A stretch of DNA of 9,877 nucleotides from the NCBI GenBank assembly GCA_049644265.1, contig JBARRO010000028.1, forward strand, positions 1 to 9,877, written 5' to 3'. A program made the position numbers and the translations under genes. Shown here piece by piece: positions 1 to 6,843 of the stretch (positions are counted from its first letter, which is position 1; every line of letters starts with the position of its first letter). The notes under the pieces are model-generated. The model did not search any database. It was not told the origin of the DNA and saw only the letters and a program-made list of their open reading frames with translations. Source of the stretch: JBARRO01 sp049644265 (lineage in GTDB: Bacteria; Bacteroidota; Ignavibacteria; UBA10030).

Positions 1-939
1 AACCTCCGAAAAAGCATTATGGATCTGAACGCACAGATGAACCAGGTATCGCTGGCATTGAAACAGGTTTTGAATATTCCGCTCGTTTACCTGGTAGATC
101 TCGAAGATGTCTCGATAGATGATCCGCAATTTTTCCTCTCCGACAAAACGCTTTTGGCCTACCTTGAAGATCCCGTGAGTTTCGACCTCCTCACCGATTA
201 TCTTGTCCGCGAAGGTATTGCTCAATCGAGCGAGGTCCGGCAACTCGACGCTGTCATTGCGGCGCAGGGGAGAAATCTCGCGTCGTTGCGCAGCTCATTT
301 TTCCTGCCGACGGTTGCGGCGTTTGCCGGTTATACGAACACGTTCTACAAGTCAGCGGTACAGTCTCCATTCCAGCTCACGAATATTCCGGCGCCTCCTC
401 CGAGTATGCCACCAGAAATTCCTCCGTATCTTGGCCAATTGTTTTCGGCAATTTCTCCACCTTTGCCGAATCAGATAGACTGGAATGTGGGGATTCGGCT
501 TTCGCTCAACCTGTTTGAGGGTTTTTCGACGAGTGCACGCGCTGAACAAGCGAGCCAGAGTCTGCAACAGTATCAGGTCCAGCGTGAGGGAGTGAAAGAA
601 AAAGTTGCTCTCCGGATCAGGATACAGATGGAGGGGATGAAGGCTGCCCATTTTGCCATTCTGCAGGCACGGCTGGAACAGGATGCCGCCCGAAAAGGAT
701 TGGAAATTGTGACGGATGCGTACTCACGCGGTGCGGTTCCCATTCTGAGTCTTCTCGACGCGCAGAATTCCGCGTTAGGTGCGGATCTGATCGCCGCAAA
801 TGCCCAGTACGATTTCTTCATTGCCTATATGCAGCTTCAACGGTCGCTGGGACGGTTTGACATGTTGATGACGACCTCTGAAAGGCAGGAATTGCTTGAC
901 AGAGTGCTGCAGTCAATGAAGGAGGGATTAAAGCGATAG
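1..939 (+). CDS. TolC-family outer-membrane efflux protein, 3' part (5' end outside window)
   Basis: The reading frame is open from base 1, so the Met at 19 is probably internal and the gene starts upstream. Numbered from that Met, 306 residues remain. The pattern is the C-terminal half of an outer membrane efflux protein: a long helix, then a beta-strand segment ending in LNLFEGF (residues 163-169; family form PLFxGG), then a second long coiled-coil helix pair (about 172-235), and a YSRGAVPILSLLDAQN motif (235-250) matching the family's Y-x-x-G-x-x-x-x-x-x-L-L-D-A-Q. Such proteins form trimeric channels across the outer membrane and periplasm for RND or ABC exporters. A proline-rich stretch (123-150) lies where an extracellular loop is expected. 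The partner pump genes are presumably upstream and are not visible. The stop lies 12 bp from the end of the convergent DUF4180 gene. Family assignment is firm; the substrate is unknown. Confidence 0.9.
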   Translation, partial: NLRKSIMDLNAQMNQVSLALKQVLNIPLVYLVDLEDVSIDDPQFFLSDKTLLAYLEDPVSFDLLTDYLVREGIAQSSEVRQLDAVIAAQGRNLASLRSSFFLPTVAAFAGYTNTFYKSAVQSPFQLTNIPAPPPSMPPEIPPYLGQLFSAISPPLPNQIDWNVGIRLSLNLFEGFSTSARAEQASQSLQQYQVQREGVKEKVALRIRIQMEGMKAAHFAILQARLEQDAARKGLEIVTDAYSRGAVPILSLLDAQNSALGADLIAANAQYDFFIAYMQLQRSLGRFDMLMTTSERQELLDRVLQSMKEGLKR

Positions 940-956
940 TAAAGCCTCCGACTATC
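935..956. terminator. Short inverted repeat spanning two convergent stop codons
   Basis: GATAGT (935-940) and ACTATC (951-956) form a perfect 6-bp inverted repeat around a 10-base loop. It contains the TAG stop of the TolC-family gene on the plus strand and the TAG stop of the DUF4180 gene on the minus strand. There is no T-run on either side, so it is at best a weak bidirectional terminator. It may be accidental. Confidence 0.25.
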
Positions 957-1344
957 TTGTCAATTCTCGAATATTGGCATCATCGGTCAACCAGCGGATA
1001 GCGTCGGTCTGGTCACCAGCAAACCTCACTCGATCACCCCTATTGGATTCTGAAATGAGCTCACGGAACTTCCCGCTTGGGATCATCCGGAAGGTTCCCA
1101 GGATAGCCATTCTGCCGCCATAGTTGACAAGTTTTTGAAACACATCTCCTGCCACCCCTGTCCTTAGATCGTAGAATCCAGAATGGAAGTTCGATTCCTC
1201 AAGCATGAATAAATGGCTGCCATGCTCGTAGCCCCATGCCAAGAGGTCCAAGAAGTCTCGGGAAGAGGTAATAAACTGTTCCGATGTCCGACTTTGGACG
1301 TATCGTAGATCGCCAATACGACAGACTTTGAGGTGCAGGTCCAT
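952..1344 (-). CDS. DUF4180 domain-containing protein
   Basis: A small soluble protein of 130 residues from the chosen start. It matches DUF4180 as I know the family: an N-terminal strand region, a DFLDLLAWGYEHGS segment, an acidic LEESNF turn, the hallmark FYDLRTGVAGDVFQKLVNY, then RMAILGTF, and a C-terminal ELISESNRGDRVRF followed by a helix containing AIRWL. No signal peptide or membrane segment is visible. The function of the family is not established. An upstream in-frame ATG at 1365 would add seven residues. I prefer 1344 because family members usually begin about there and an AAGGA lies 13 bases upstream (1358-1362), whereas the 1365 start has no visible ribosome binding site. It is the last gene of a probable minus-strand operon with the DUF1295-like and aldo/keto-reductase genes. 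Confidence 0.82.
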   Translation of the reverse strand: MDLHLKVCRIGDLRYVQSRTSEQFITSSRDFLDLLAWGYEHGSHLFMLEESNFHSGFYDLRTGVAGDVFQKLVNYGGRMAILGTFRMIPSGKFRELISESNRGDRVRFAGDQTDAIRWLTDDANIRELTR

Positions 1345-1457
1345 CGGATGATCTCGTTCCTTCATGTGGTGCGTTCAATAAAGAAGCGGAGAAGTGTTGG
1401 CGTTGTGGAAGTATTCCAACAAATGCAGGATCGTCTCTGTCAAATATCCGACACACG

Positions 1458-2144
1458 TCAGTAGAGGAACGGCACTAACTTCCTGGCCCGTTGAACATAG
1501 TTGTCGAACTCACCACCGTATCGCATCGCGAGATAAGCGTCATGAGCGGGAATGATAAAGAGAGCGAAGTTCAGACCCATCGCCAGAGGCACGATCCCCG
1601 TCCAAAGCTGACGAGTGAGGATGCCACATCCGCCGAACACGAGCAGATCGCCGAAGTAGTTGATGTGTCGGCAATATCTGAATAAGCCTTCCATGTAGAG
1701 GTGTCCTTGGTTCTCGGGGCAGGCTTTCCAGAGATGCCGTGAGTACTCCGATGCGGTCCCGACATAGGACCCAGTGAGGTAAAGGAGAATCCCCACGACG
1801 TCCACAAACCCGAGCATCTGCGGAGTCCGGAAGCCGTCTCTCAGAAAGAGGAAGAGCACCACGCCAATCAGACTTCCTCCCCACGCTGCTTCCCACCAAG
1901 GAATCCTTCGCTTCACGAAAACAAACAGTGTGAAAGCCGCCCTAGCAATGTAAATGATGACGCAGGAGAGCAAGACTGCTTGTCGGCCCGGGTTTCCTCC
2001 TGGACCCACCTCGTTCGTCGAAAAGAACGTCAACCATGTAGCGCTCGCGACACAAATGAGATACCAGCCTGTGATGGCAATCTTCGGGGCAAGCGAAGGG
2101 GATTTCTCACCCTGAAATTGGAGCTTTCTGTTTATGTCCGTCAT
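1458..2144 (-). CDS. DUF1295 / isoprenylcysteine methyltransferase-superfamily membrane protein
   Basis: A 228-residue multi-spanning protein with hydrophobic segments at about 22-41, 56-77, 88-101, 112-128, 163-176 and 182-200. The C-terminal half carries the superfamily signature: GLFRYCRHINYFGD (153-166), corresponding to G-L-W-x-Y-S-R-H-P-N-Y-F-G-E of DUF1295 and steroid 5-alpha-reductase-like proteins, followed by a terminal DNYVQRARKLVPFLY like the family's last helix. Relatives are inner-membrane reductases or methyltransferases acting on lipid-like substrates with NADPH or S-adenosylmethionine; which applies here cannot be told. The usual Pro after Arg-His is Ile161. AAAGGA (2155-2160 on the complement) sits 10 bases before the ATG. 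It starts 40 bp after the aldo/keto-reductase-like gene ends, so co-transcription is likely. Family assignment is good; activity is inference. Confidence 0.8.
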   Translation of the reverse strand: MTDINRKLQFQGEKSPSLAPKIAITGWYLICVASATWLTFFSTNEVGPGGNPGRQAVLLSCVIIYIARAAFTLFVFVKRRIPWWEAAWGGSLIGVVLFLFLRDGFRTPQMLGFVDVVGILLYLTGSYVGTASEYSRHLWKACPENQGHLYMEGLFRYCRHINYFGDLLVFGGCGILTRQLWTGIVPLAMGLNFALFIIPAHDAYLAMRYGGEFDNYVQRARKLVPFLY

Positions 2145-2184
2145 CGCTTACATTTCCTTTTTGTTGCGGACAGCTGTAACAGTC

Positions 2185-2997
2185 TCACATAAACCATTTC
2201 TGTTGCCTATGCACCGCGTCGCCGAACTCGCGCATAAACCTCATGTCGTCTTCATCCAGAGGACCCTTTCGCGCTGCGGCGATGTTCTCCCGCAGTTCGC
2301 GTTCGCTTCTTGGCGCAGTCAAAGCAACGTGCACATTTGCATTGGACAGAACAAAGCGGTAGCACTCACCCGCCGTAGGAATCCGTGAATTCTTTGGCCA
2401 ACCTTTCGGGCGTCGCAGCAAATACGTCCAGCGGGTGGCGGTGTAACTGATGATGCCGGGATTGTGCGCAGAGAGATGCGGAAAGATGTCTTGTTCGGCA
2501 CCTCTATGGGCTGCATTGTAGCGCAACATCAGGGCATCCACAGTGCCGCTCGTAGCAAAGCTGCCGAGGAAAGTCCGGTCATGGCAGGAAAGGCCAACGG
2601 CGCGGACTTTCCCTTGTTCCTTGAGTCTCATCAACTGTTCCTGTACTCTGGGTGTGAATTCACCCGGTTTCATGACTCCCATGAAGAGAAATACATCAAT
2701 ATAGTCCGTATTGAATTGCCGCAGTCGCTTCTCGAATGCCTTGACGAGGTCTTGGGCCCACCATCTGAAATTGTAAGCGCCCGTGACGAGCACGAACTTG
2801 TCGCGACACCCGGGGGTCAGTTCCCGTAGTGCGCGTTTCATCTGTGCATCAAAGCCATATGAAAAGAAGAGATTGACGCCTTCCTCCACGGCGGCATACA
2901 CGGCCTTCTTTCCAGGCAGGTAGGAAGCGGAAATCCCGAGCGGCGTTACACTCATGCCGGTGTTTCCAAAGGGTCGAGGCTGAAAAGTGAGTGTCAT
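2185..2997 (-). CDS. Aldo/keto reductase-family protein with apparent loss of the catalytic tetrad
   Basis: A 270-residue TIM-barrel protein of the aldo/keto reductase superfamily. Visible landmarks are RPFGNTGMSVTPLGI (8-22), EEGVNLFF (38-45), NTDYIDVFLF (96-105), a LKEQGKVRAVGLS strand-turn (125-137), RYNAAHRGAEQDIFP (159-173) and the C-terminal cofactor-side segment FVLSNANVHVALTAPRSERELRENI (215-239). Canonical members use NAD(P)H with an Asp-Tyr-Lys-His tetrad. Read against the family motifs, Asp is Phe45 (GVNLFF versus GINFFD), Lys is Gly73 (VLVTG versus xxATK) and His is Met106 (DVFLFM versus DLYLLH). The Tyr position is unclear, with Tyr47 the nearest candidate. So the fold is clear but ordinary reductase chemistry is doubtful. 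AAGGAAGG (3003-3010) lies 5 bases before the ATG. It is the first gene of the minus-strand group. No signal peptide is seen. Confidence 0.85.
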   Translation of the reverse strand: MTLTFQPRPFGNTGMSVTPLGISASYLPGKKAVYAAVEEGVNLFFSYGFDAQMKRALRELTPGCRDKFVLVTGAYNFRWWAQDLVKAFEKRLRQFNTDYIDVFLFMGVMKPGEFTPRVQEQLMRLKEQGKVRAVGLSCHDRTFLGSFATSGTVDALMLRYNAAHRGAEQDIFPHLSAHNPGIISYTATRWTYLLRRPKGWPKNSRIPTAGECYRFVLSNANVHVALTAPRSERELRENIAAARKGPLDEDDMRFMREFGDAVHRQQKWFM

Positions 2998-3010
2998 AGG
3001 AACCTTCCTT

Positions 3011-3311
3011 TACGTTACAGAGGGGTAACAAACTTCTCGATGCACTTTCTCCTGATTCGCTTTGCCGGCCAATTGCACTTTTTATGCCATGGGACCACAC
3101 AGACAAATGACATGAGAGCGCAGAACAGAACACAAAGAGATTTTCAAAACGAGACTTATTCCTAAATACTTCTTGGAATTGCAAAGTTATCTCAGGAGTA
3201 GGAATTCCAGGAATCAGGATCCTTGGAATGTAAATTGTGAAATGATCGACGGGCGAGTAGGGAGGGAGCAGCATGGTTCATCTTGTTCGAACCGGAGTGT
3301 CCCGCAAATTC
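3011..3311. other. Intergenic region between divergent genes, no gene supported
   Basis: This stretch separates the minus-strand aldo/keto-reductase-like gene from the plus-strand leader that begins near 3312. Open frames here are short, lack ribosome binding sites and have compositions unlike a protein; one on the minus strand is only an out-of-frame extension over the reductase 5' end. No tRNA, long repeat or strong hairpin is seen. The promoter of the minus-strand operon should lie here, but I could not pick it out. Confidence 0.5.
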
Positions 3312-3340
3312 TTGCCATTGACTTTTCAGTTGGGTACATT
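3312..3340 (+). promoter_or_regulatory. Candidate promoter for leader 1 / beta-barrel gene
   Basis: TTGCCA (3312-3317) and TACATT (3335-3340) are separated by 17 bp. The -10 region TACATTTC also fits most of the Bacteroidota TAnnTTTG pattern. Transcription would begin near 3347, exactly at the base of the first hairpin of leader 1. The second leader in this window has the same arrangement at 8267-8295, which raises confidence above that of a lone match. Confidence 0.4.
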
Positions 3341-3346
3341 TCCGGC

Positions 3347-3362
3347 AAGCCCTTGGGGGCTT
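3347..3362 (+). other. 5'-proximal G-rich hairpin of leader 1
   Basis: AAGCCC (3347-3352) pairs with GGGCTT (3357-3362) around the loop TTGG. It lies at the predicted 5' end of the transcript from the 3312-3340 promoter. A comparable G-rich hairpin occupies the same relative place in leader 2 (8310-8337). Confidence 0.4.
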
Positions 3363-3382
3363 CGTGAGTGTGTTTTCAATGG

Positions 3383-3417
3383 AACCTCTGACGTCGATTC
3401 TGACGTGAGAGGTTTTT
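3383..3417 (+). terminator. Intrinsic-terminator-like hairpin in leader 1 (possible attenuator)
   Basis: AACCTCT (3383-3389) pairs with AGAGGTT (3408-3414). After one G/G mismatch, ACGTC (3391-3395) pairs with GACGT (3402-3406) around loop GATTCT. A T5 run (3413-3417) follows, then GCG and a further T6. No plus-strand gene precedes it, so it would not terminate an upstream gene. It ends 52 bases before the ATG of the beta-barrel gene. It could act as an attenuator in that gene's leader or as the end of a roughly 70-nt small RNA. Confidence 0.55.
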
Positions 3418-3457
3418 GCGTTTTTTGGCAGTGTTCGGAGAGATCGTTCACATTACC

Positions 3458-3463
3458 AGGAGA
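3458..3463 (+). promoter_or_regulatory. Ribosome binding site fixing the beta-barrel start at 3470
   Basis: AGGAGA lies 6 bases before the ATG at 3470. An in-frame ATG at 3416 is less likely because it falls inside the terminator T-run, has no such site, and would put 18 mostly polar residues ahead of a clear signal peptide. Confidence 0.75.
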
Positions 3464-3469
3464 CGACAA

Positions 3470-4075
3470 ATGAAAGTCTTTTCTTTCGTCATTCTTTCGC
3501 TGTTCTCAAGCATTTGCATGTTTTCGAACCAGGTCCGTGAACAAGATTCAGAGACGCTCACAGGTTCCGATGTGTCAATTGGTTCTTTGTGGTCGTTGGA
3601 ACTCAAAACCAATTCAGTTCAAAGGGAAATTGGATCCTCCATCAGCGTCTATTGGGCGACCGTCATCGATCGGTCGGTCATTCTAGGGTTAGGGGGTTTT
3701 TGGAATCTGACCCACACTGTAACCAATTATGGCAGCTTCCAACTCTTAGCTCAATATGTCCCGGAACCTGATCGGCTCCTTCACTTTGGCGGCCAACTCA
3801 TGCTGGGGTTCGCCACAGTGAAAGACTATCAGAATCCTAAGAATGGGCTCTTTGATAATTTCGGGAACACCAGCGGGGCAAGTTACTACATGATTGAGCC
3901 AGGAGTGAGTGCAGAATTGAATTTAACCACGTCCAAAAAGCTCGTACTCGGCCTCGGCTATTGTGCCGCCTTTGGCCTTGAGGCGAACCATTCCAGTATT
4001 GCCAAATCCAATGTCACCAACAGGGACTTAAGCGGGCTCAATATCATAATAGGATTGAAGTTTGGAGACTACTAA
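3470..4075 (+). CDS. Small exported protein, probable outer-membrane beta-barrel
   Basis: A 201-residue protein starting at the ATG with AGGAGA 6 bases upstream. The N-terminus is a signal peptide (MK-VFSFVILSLFSSICMFS, cleavage near residue 20). The mature part alternates polar and hydrophobic residues in strands of 9-12 residues: SISVYWATVI, SVILGLGGFWNL, SFQLLAQYV, LHFGGQLMLGFATV, YYMIEPGVSAELNL, KLVLGLGYCAAFGL and the terminal LNIIIGLKFGDY. The last strand ends in aromatic Tyr rather than the Phe typical of BAM substrates. This resembles small eight-stranded outer-membrane barrels common in Bacteroidota, but no named family is recognised. It follows leader 1 directly and ends 214 bp before the methyltransferase pair. 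Role unknown. Confidence 0.75.
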   Translation: MKVFSFVILSLFSSICMFSNQVREQDSETLTGSDVSIGSLWSLELKTNSVQREIGSSISVYWATVIDRSVILGLGGFWNLTHTVTNYGSFQLLAQYVPEPDRLLHFGGQLMLGFATVKDYQNPKNGLFDNFGNTSGASYYMIEPGVSAELNLTTSKKLVLGLGYCAAFGLEANHSSIAKSNVTNRDLSGLNIIIGLKFGDY

Positions 4076-4289
4076 TTGCGTGAATCATTCTTACCTGGCG
4101 ACGATTATCAAGTGCGCTGGTTGTTTTTGTCTGCGCAACGAATGATCAATTCCTGTTGCAGACCGGGATAAACGGAACCGCGCTGCTCTACGAGTCGTGG
4201 ACAAGTTCGCTCCAACCGTCATGCGTCTGCCAAACGGTGCCCGGACGCATTCGCTGTACCTTCCTTAATCCTTTTCAGAGGAGCCGTTT

Positions 4290-4784
4290 ATGGAACTCAT
4301 GGGCAAGAGTCCGATTTCAATACCAATCTTGATTCTCGGCAAGGTCGCCATGTTCTTCTGCTGGAGGTTCTTCTTGGTGAAAGTCCTGAATTTCGATACG
4401 ATGCTCTACGACAGTATCGCCACGCAAATTCTCGCTGCCGTGTTCGTCAGCGCGGGACTTTTTACCACAATTCTTGCTCTGTCGCAGTTAAGAGATTCTG
4501 CCGCCGTGGGGCTCCCGGAACAACCGACCGAACTCGTTACTCGCGGAATGTACCGGCTGAGCAGGAATCCAATGTACGTAGGAGGATACTTTGTCTGCGT
4601 CGGCTCGTGCCTGTTTGCGGTTCACATTGTGAACTTCCTTCTCTTTGCAGTGACGTTTGTTATCCACCCTTCGATCGTGCGGAAGGAAGAAGAGTTTCTC
4701 AAAAACAGGTTTGGGACACAATGGCTGGAATATATGCAACGCGTCCCCCGATACATCGGACGATTTGCGGCTACTTCAAAATGA
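4290..4784 (+). CDS. Isoprenylcysteine carboxyl methyltransferase (ICMT)-family membrane protein, first of pair
   Basis: A 164-residue membrane protein with hydrophobic segments at about 11-33, 45-64, 96-110 and 112-127. The C-terminal half holds the ICMT/PEMT signature: LVTRGMYRLSRNPMYVGGY (82-100), the Arg-Asn-Pro-Met-Tyr form of the S-adenosylmethionine-binding region, then EEEFLKNRFGTQWLEYMQRVPRYI (133-156) with its Glu/Arg-rich amphipathic helix and final V-P-R-Y. Bacterial members of this length methylate small or lipid-like hydrophobic substrates in the inner membrane; the substrate here is unknown. AGAGGAG (4277-4283) lies 6 bases before the ATG. The next gene begins 33 bp after its stop and is a homologue, so the two are probably translated from one transcript. 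Confidence 0.88.
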   Translation: MELMGKSPISIPILILGKVAMFFCWRFFLVKVLNFDTMLYDSIATQILAAVFVSAGLFTTILALSQLRDSAAVGLPEQPTELVTRGMYRLSRNPMYVGGYFVCVGSCLFAVHIVNFLLFAVTFVIHPSIVRKEEEFLKNRFGTQWLEYMQRVPRYIGRFAATSK

Positions 4785-4803
4785 GTGAACGTCAACGAAC
4801 ATC

Positions 4804-4808
4804 GGAGG
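4804..4808 (+). promoter_or_regulatory. Ribosome binding site fixing the second methyltransferase start at 4818
   Basis: GGAGG lies 9 bases before the ATG at 4818. An in-frame GTG at 4785 abuts the stop of the preceding gene but has no such site, and it would add 11 polar residues ahead of a hydrophobic first helix. Confidence 0.7.
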
Positions 4809-4817
4809 TATGTTATA

Positions 4818-5339
4818 ATGAAAATTGCATTTCTCCTGCCGTTAGGTCTTTTAGTTCTGTGCCTGATCATCCGTTCTGTTTACGAACTCCTCAAAGAAGC
4901 GAAGAAGATCAACCCGGAAAGTAAACCTATTTTCGCTTTTGTCTTTACCTCGATGTGTGTTCTCTGGGTGTCTTGGTTTGTTCTTTGCCTTTCCGATCCA
5001 TACCAGATCGACATACCGAGTCCCCTTCGGTGGCTTGGCCTTGTGATATTCATCGCAGGGTCCGTATTAGCCATCGGCGCACTCATTCAGTTGAAGGGTG
5101 TCGAAAACATCGATCACCTTGTGACGACGAGGCTGTTCAGGAAGATCAGGCATCCGATGTACGTAGGGTTCATTTGTTGGATTGTTGGTTGGAGTATTTA
5201 CCACAGTGCCCTTGCAAGTCTGGCGGTCGGATTGATCGGAATAGCCAGCATCCTGTGGTGGAGGCATCTGGAGGAGGGGAGACTCGAGGAGCAATTCGGG
5301 AGCAGCTATCAGCACTACCGACACACAACCTGGTTTTGA
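4818..5339 (+). CDS. ICMT-family membrane protein, second of pair
   Basis: A 173-residue membrane protein with hydrophobic segments at about 2-20, 38-58, 70-92, 115-128 and 130-147. It carries the same signature as its neighbour: LVTTRLFRKIRHPMYVGF (101-118), here with Arg-His-Pro instead of Arg-Asn-Pro, then EEGRLEEQFGSSYQHY (152-167), ending TTWF. These are the S-adenosylmethionine-binding and terminal-helix elements of ICMT/PEMT enzymes. The two neighbours are clearly homologous only around these motifs, so this is an old duplication or two independently acquired family members. It converges on the amidohydrolase gene, whose stop is 88 bp away. The substrate is unknown. Confidence 0.87.
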   Translation: MKIAFLLPLGLLVLCLIIRSVYELLKEAKKINPESKPIFAFVFTSMCVLWVSWFVLCLSDPYQIDIPSPLRWLGLVIFIAGSVLAIGALIQLKGVENIDHLVTTRLFRKIRHPMYVGFICWIVGWSIYHSALASLAVGLIGIASILWWRHLEEGRLEEQFGSSYQHYRHTTWF

Positions 5340-5427
5340 GGGCCGGTCACCTTCCCGTAATTGGTTTTGCGGTTTCCGCGAATCTCACGAAGGCAGGAAC
5401 GCAAGCCGTTAATCATGACCCTCTTCG

Positions 5428-6843
5428 TCACTGCAACTTCTTCAATCGAAGGACTGCGTAGGAAGTCCGGATCTGTCCGAGACGGCTTTCGATTTGTTCC
5501 TTCGATATCCACCTGCCCTGAGTCATGACGCCGGCAATCTTCCGTGTATTCGAAATATTTTCGAGAGGATTCTTGTCGAGCAACACAAGGTTCGCATCCT
5601 TTCCGGATTCTATCGTGCCGGCACGATCAAGTTCTCCCAGGAATTCGTGCGTATTTGTTGTCGAAACCCTGAGGGCTTCATATGGAGTCAAGCCTGTATT
5701 GACCAGTTCCTCAAGTTCCAGGTGCAGAGAAATTGCCGGCAACGTCGACGGCATGAGCGGGTCCGTACCTGTGAGGAGTTTCCCTCCCTTTTTGTGAAAT
5801 TCATATACAAGGGGCTTTTGGAAGGAATTGAATCCATCTACGAGCTTTTCCCGAGCTGCCGGGGGAATAGGCTTGTACAAATGTGTGTAGATATAACTCC
5901 AAACACCCAGTCCCATCGGATGCAGATATTCCGTGCCGGGTTTGGAAAACTCCGCGGCTGAATCTTTCAGGAGTGCGATGAGATTTCGGTGTATGATGAG
6001 GGTGGAAGTAACCCATGTGTTGCTGTTCGCGATGAGCCCTGAAAAATAACCGACTTGCTCAGGAGTGTAACTCTTTGCGAACTTCATGACTTCTTCAGGG
6101 TGCGCTATCATGTTTTGACCTGAAGCGAGCACATATTCGACAGATGTGGAGAGGGGGATGTGGCCGTCCACCGGCATCCTGAGTCTCTTCGCCGTTGCCA
6201 GAATCGTGTCGTACGATGCTTTATCAAGGAACGAATAGACCTTCACTCTGTCGTATCCCTGATCGTGCATTGCCGAGACGGCCTTTGCCGCCTCATCGGC
6301 ATTGTTGACCCACGTGGAGATCGGCGGGGGCCAGGCTTTCCCTGCGCCGTCGATCATTCGGGAAAGGATCATCCTCGGCCCGATCATTTCATTGTTCCTG
6401 ATCTTCTCTCTCAATGCAATATGCTCGGGGAAGGCGGACATGACCTCGATGGTCGTGATACCGTGAGCCACATACAGGAACAGAATGTCCTCAAAGGATA
6501 TTTCTTCGCTTGTGAATTTCGAAGCTACAGGGAACATGATGTTCCACGCATCACCTTCCAAATGCACGTGCATGTCCGATAAGGCAGGGATCATGAACTT
6601 GCCTTTCGCGTCGATCTCGACGGCTCCCTGAGGGATCGCTACCGATGATGACGGGCCCATCTGCTGAACCTTGCCTTCCCGTACGATCACACTGTAATCG
6701 GCGAGGACGGCCTCTTTGCTCATCGGGAGAACGTTGACGTGCTTAAAAACAAATTCGTTGTGATCTTGAGCGCCCGCATGGGCACACGTGAGCGCTGCGA
6801 TGGTGACGACCTTCAGAATGAAATGAAGTGTGCTTGTTCTCAT
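5428..6843 (-). CDS. Secreted metal-dependent amidohydrolase (imidazolonepropionase / prolidase-like)
   Basis: A 471-residue protein from the ATG at 6843, chosen because it opens with a good signal peptide (MRTSTLHFILKVVTIAALTCAHAGAQ), with GGAG 11 bases upstream. The frame stays open to 7086 but that extension looks non-coding. A small N-terminal sandwich domain is followed by a TIM barrel with all expected ligands: HVH (His92, His94), the bridging Lys201 in DRVKVY, His228 in VDGHI, His248 in MIAHPEE and Asp361 in LLTGTDP. A C-terminal TNTHEFLG...GTIESGKDANLVLLDKNPL segment closes the sandwich and is diagnostic of the family. Such enzymes hydrolyse amide or cyclic amide bonds, including dipeptides, using one or two divalent metals. 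Secretion suggests a periplasmic or outer-membrane location. The exact substrate cannot be read from the sequence. It appears monocistronic. Confidence 0.9.
   Translation of the reverse strand: MRTSTLHFILKVVTIAALTCAHAGAQDHNEFVFKHVNVLPMSKEAVLADYSVIVREGKVQQMGPSSSVAIPQGAVEIDAKGKFMIPALSDMHVHLEGDAWNIMFPVASKFTSEEISFEDILFLYVAHGITTIEVMSAFPEHIALREKIRNNEMIGPRMILSRMIDGAGKAWPPPISTWVNNADEAAKAVSAMHDQGYDRVKVYSFLDKASYDTILATAKRLRMPVDGHIPLSTSVEYVLASGQNMIAHPEEVMKFAKSYTPEQVGYFSGLIANSNTWVTSTLIIHRNLIALLKDSAAEFSKPGTEYLHPMGLGVWSYIYTHLYKPIPPAAREKLVDGFNSFQKPLVYEFHKKGGKLLTGTDPLMPSTLPAISLHLELEELVNTGLTPYEALRVSTTNTHEFLGELDRAGTIESGKDANLVLLDKNPLENISNTRKIAGVMTQGRWISKEQIESRLGQIRTSYAVLRLKKLQ

Noticed and set aside
2849..3274. 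Minus-strand 141-codon frame over the reductase 5' end and the intergenic region
   Set aside because: Overlaps the real reductase gene in another frame, no ribosome binding site, Cys/Ser/His-rich composition typical of a shadow.
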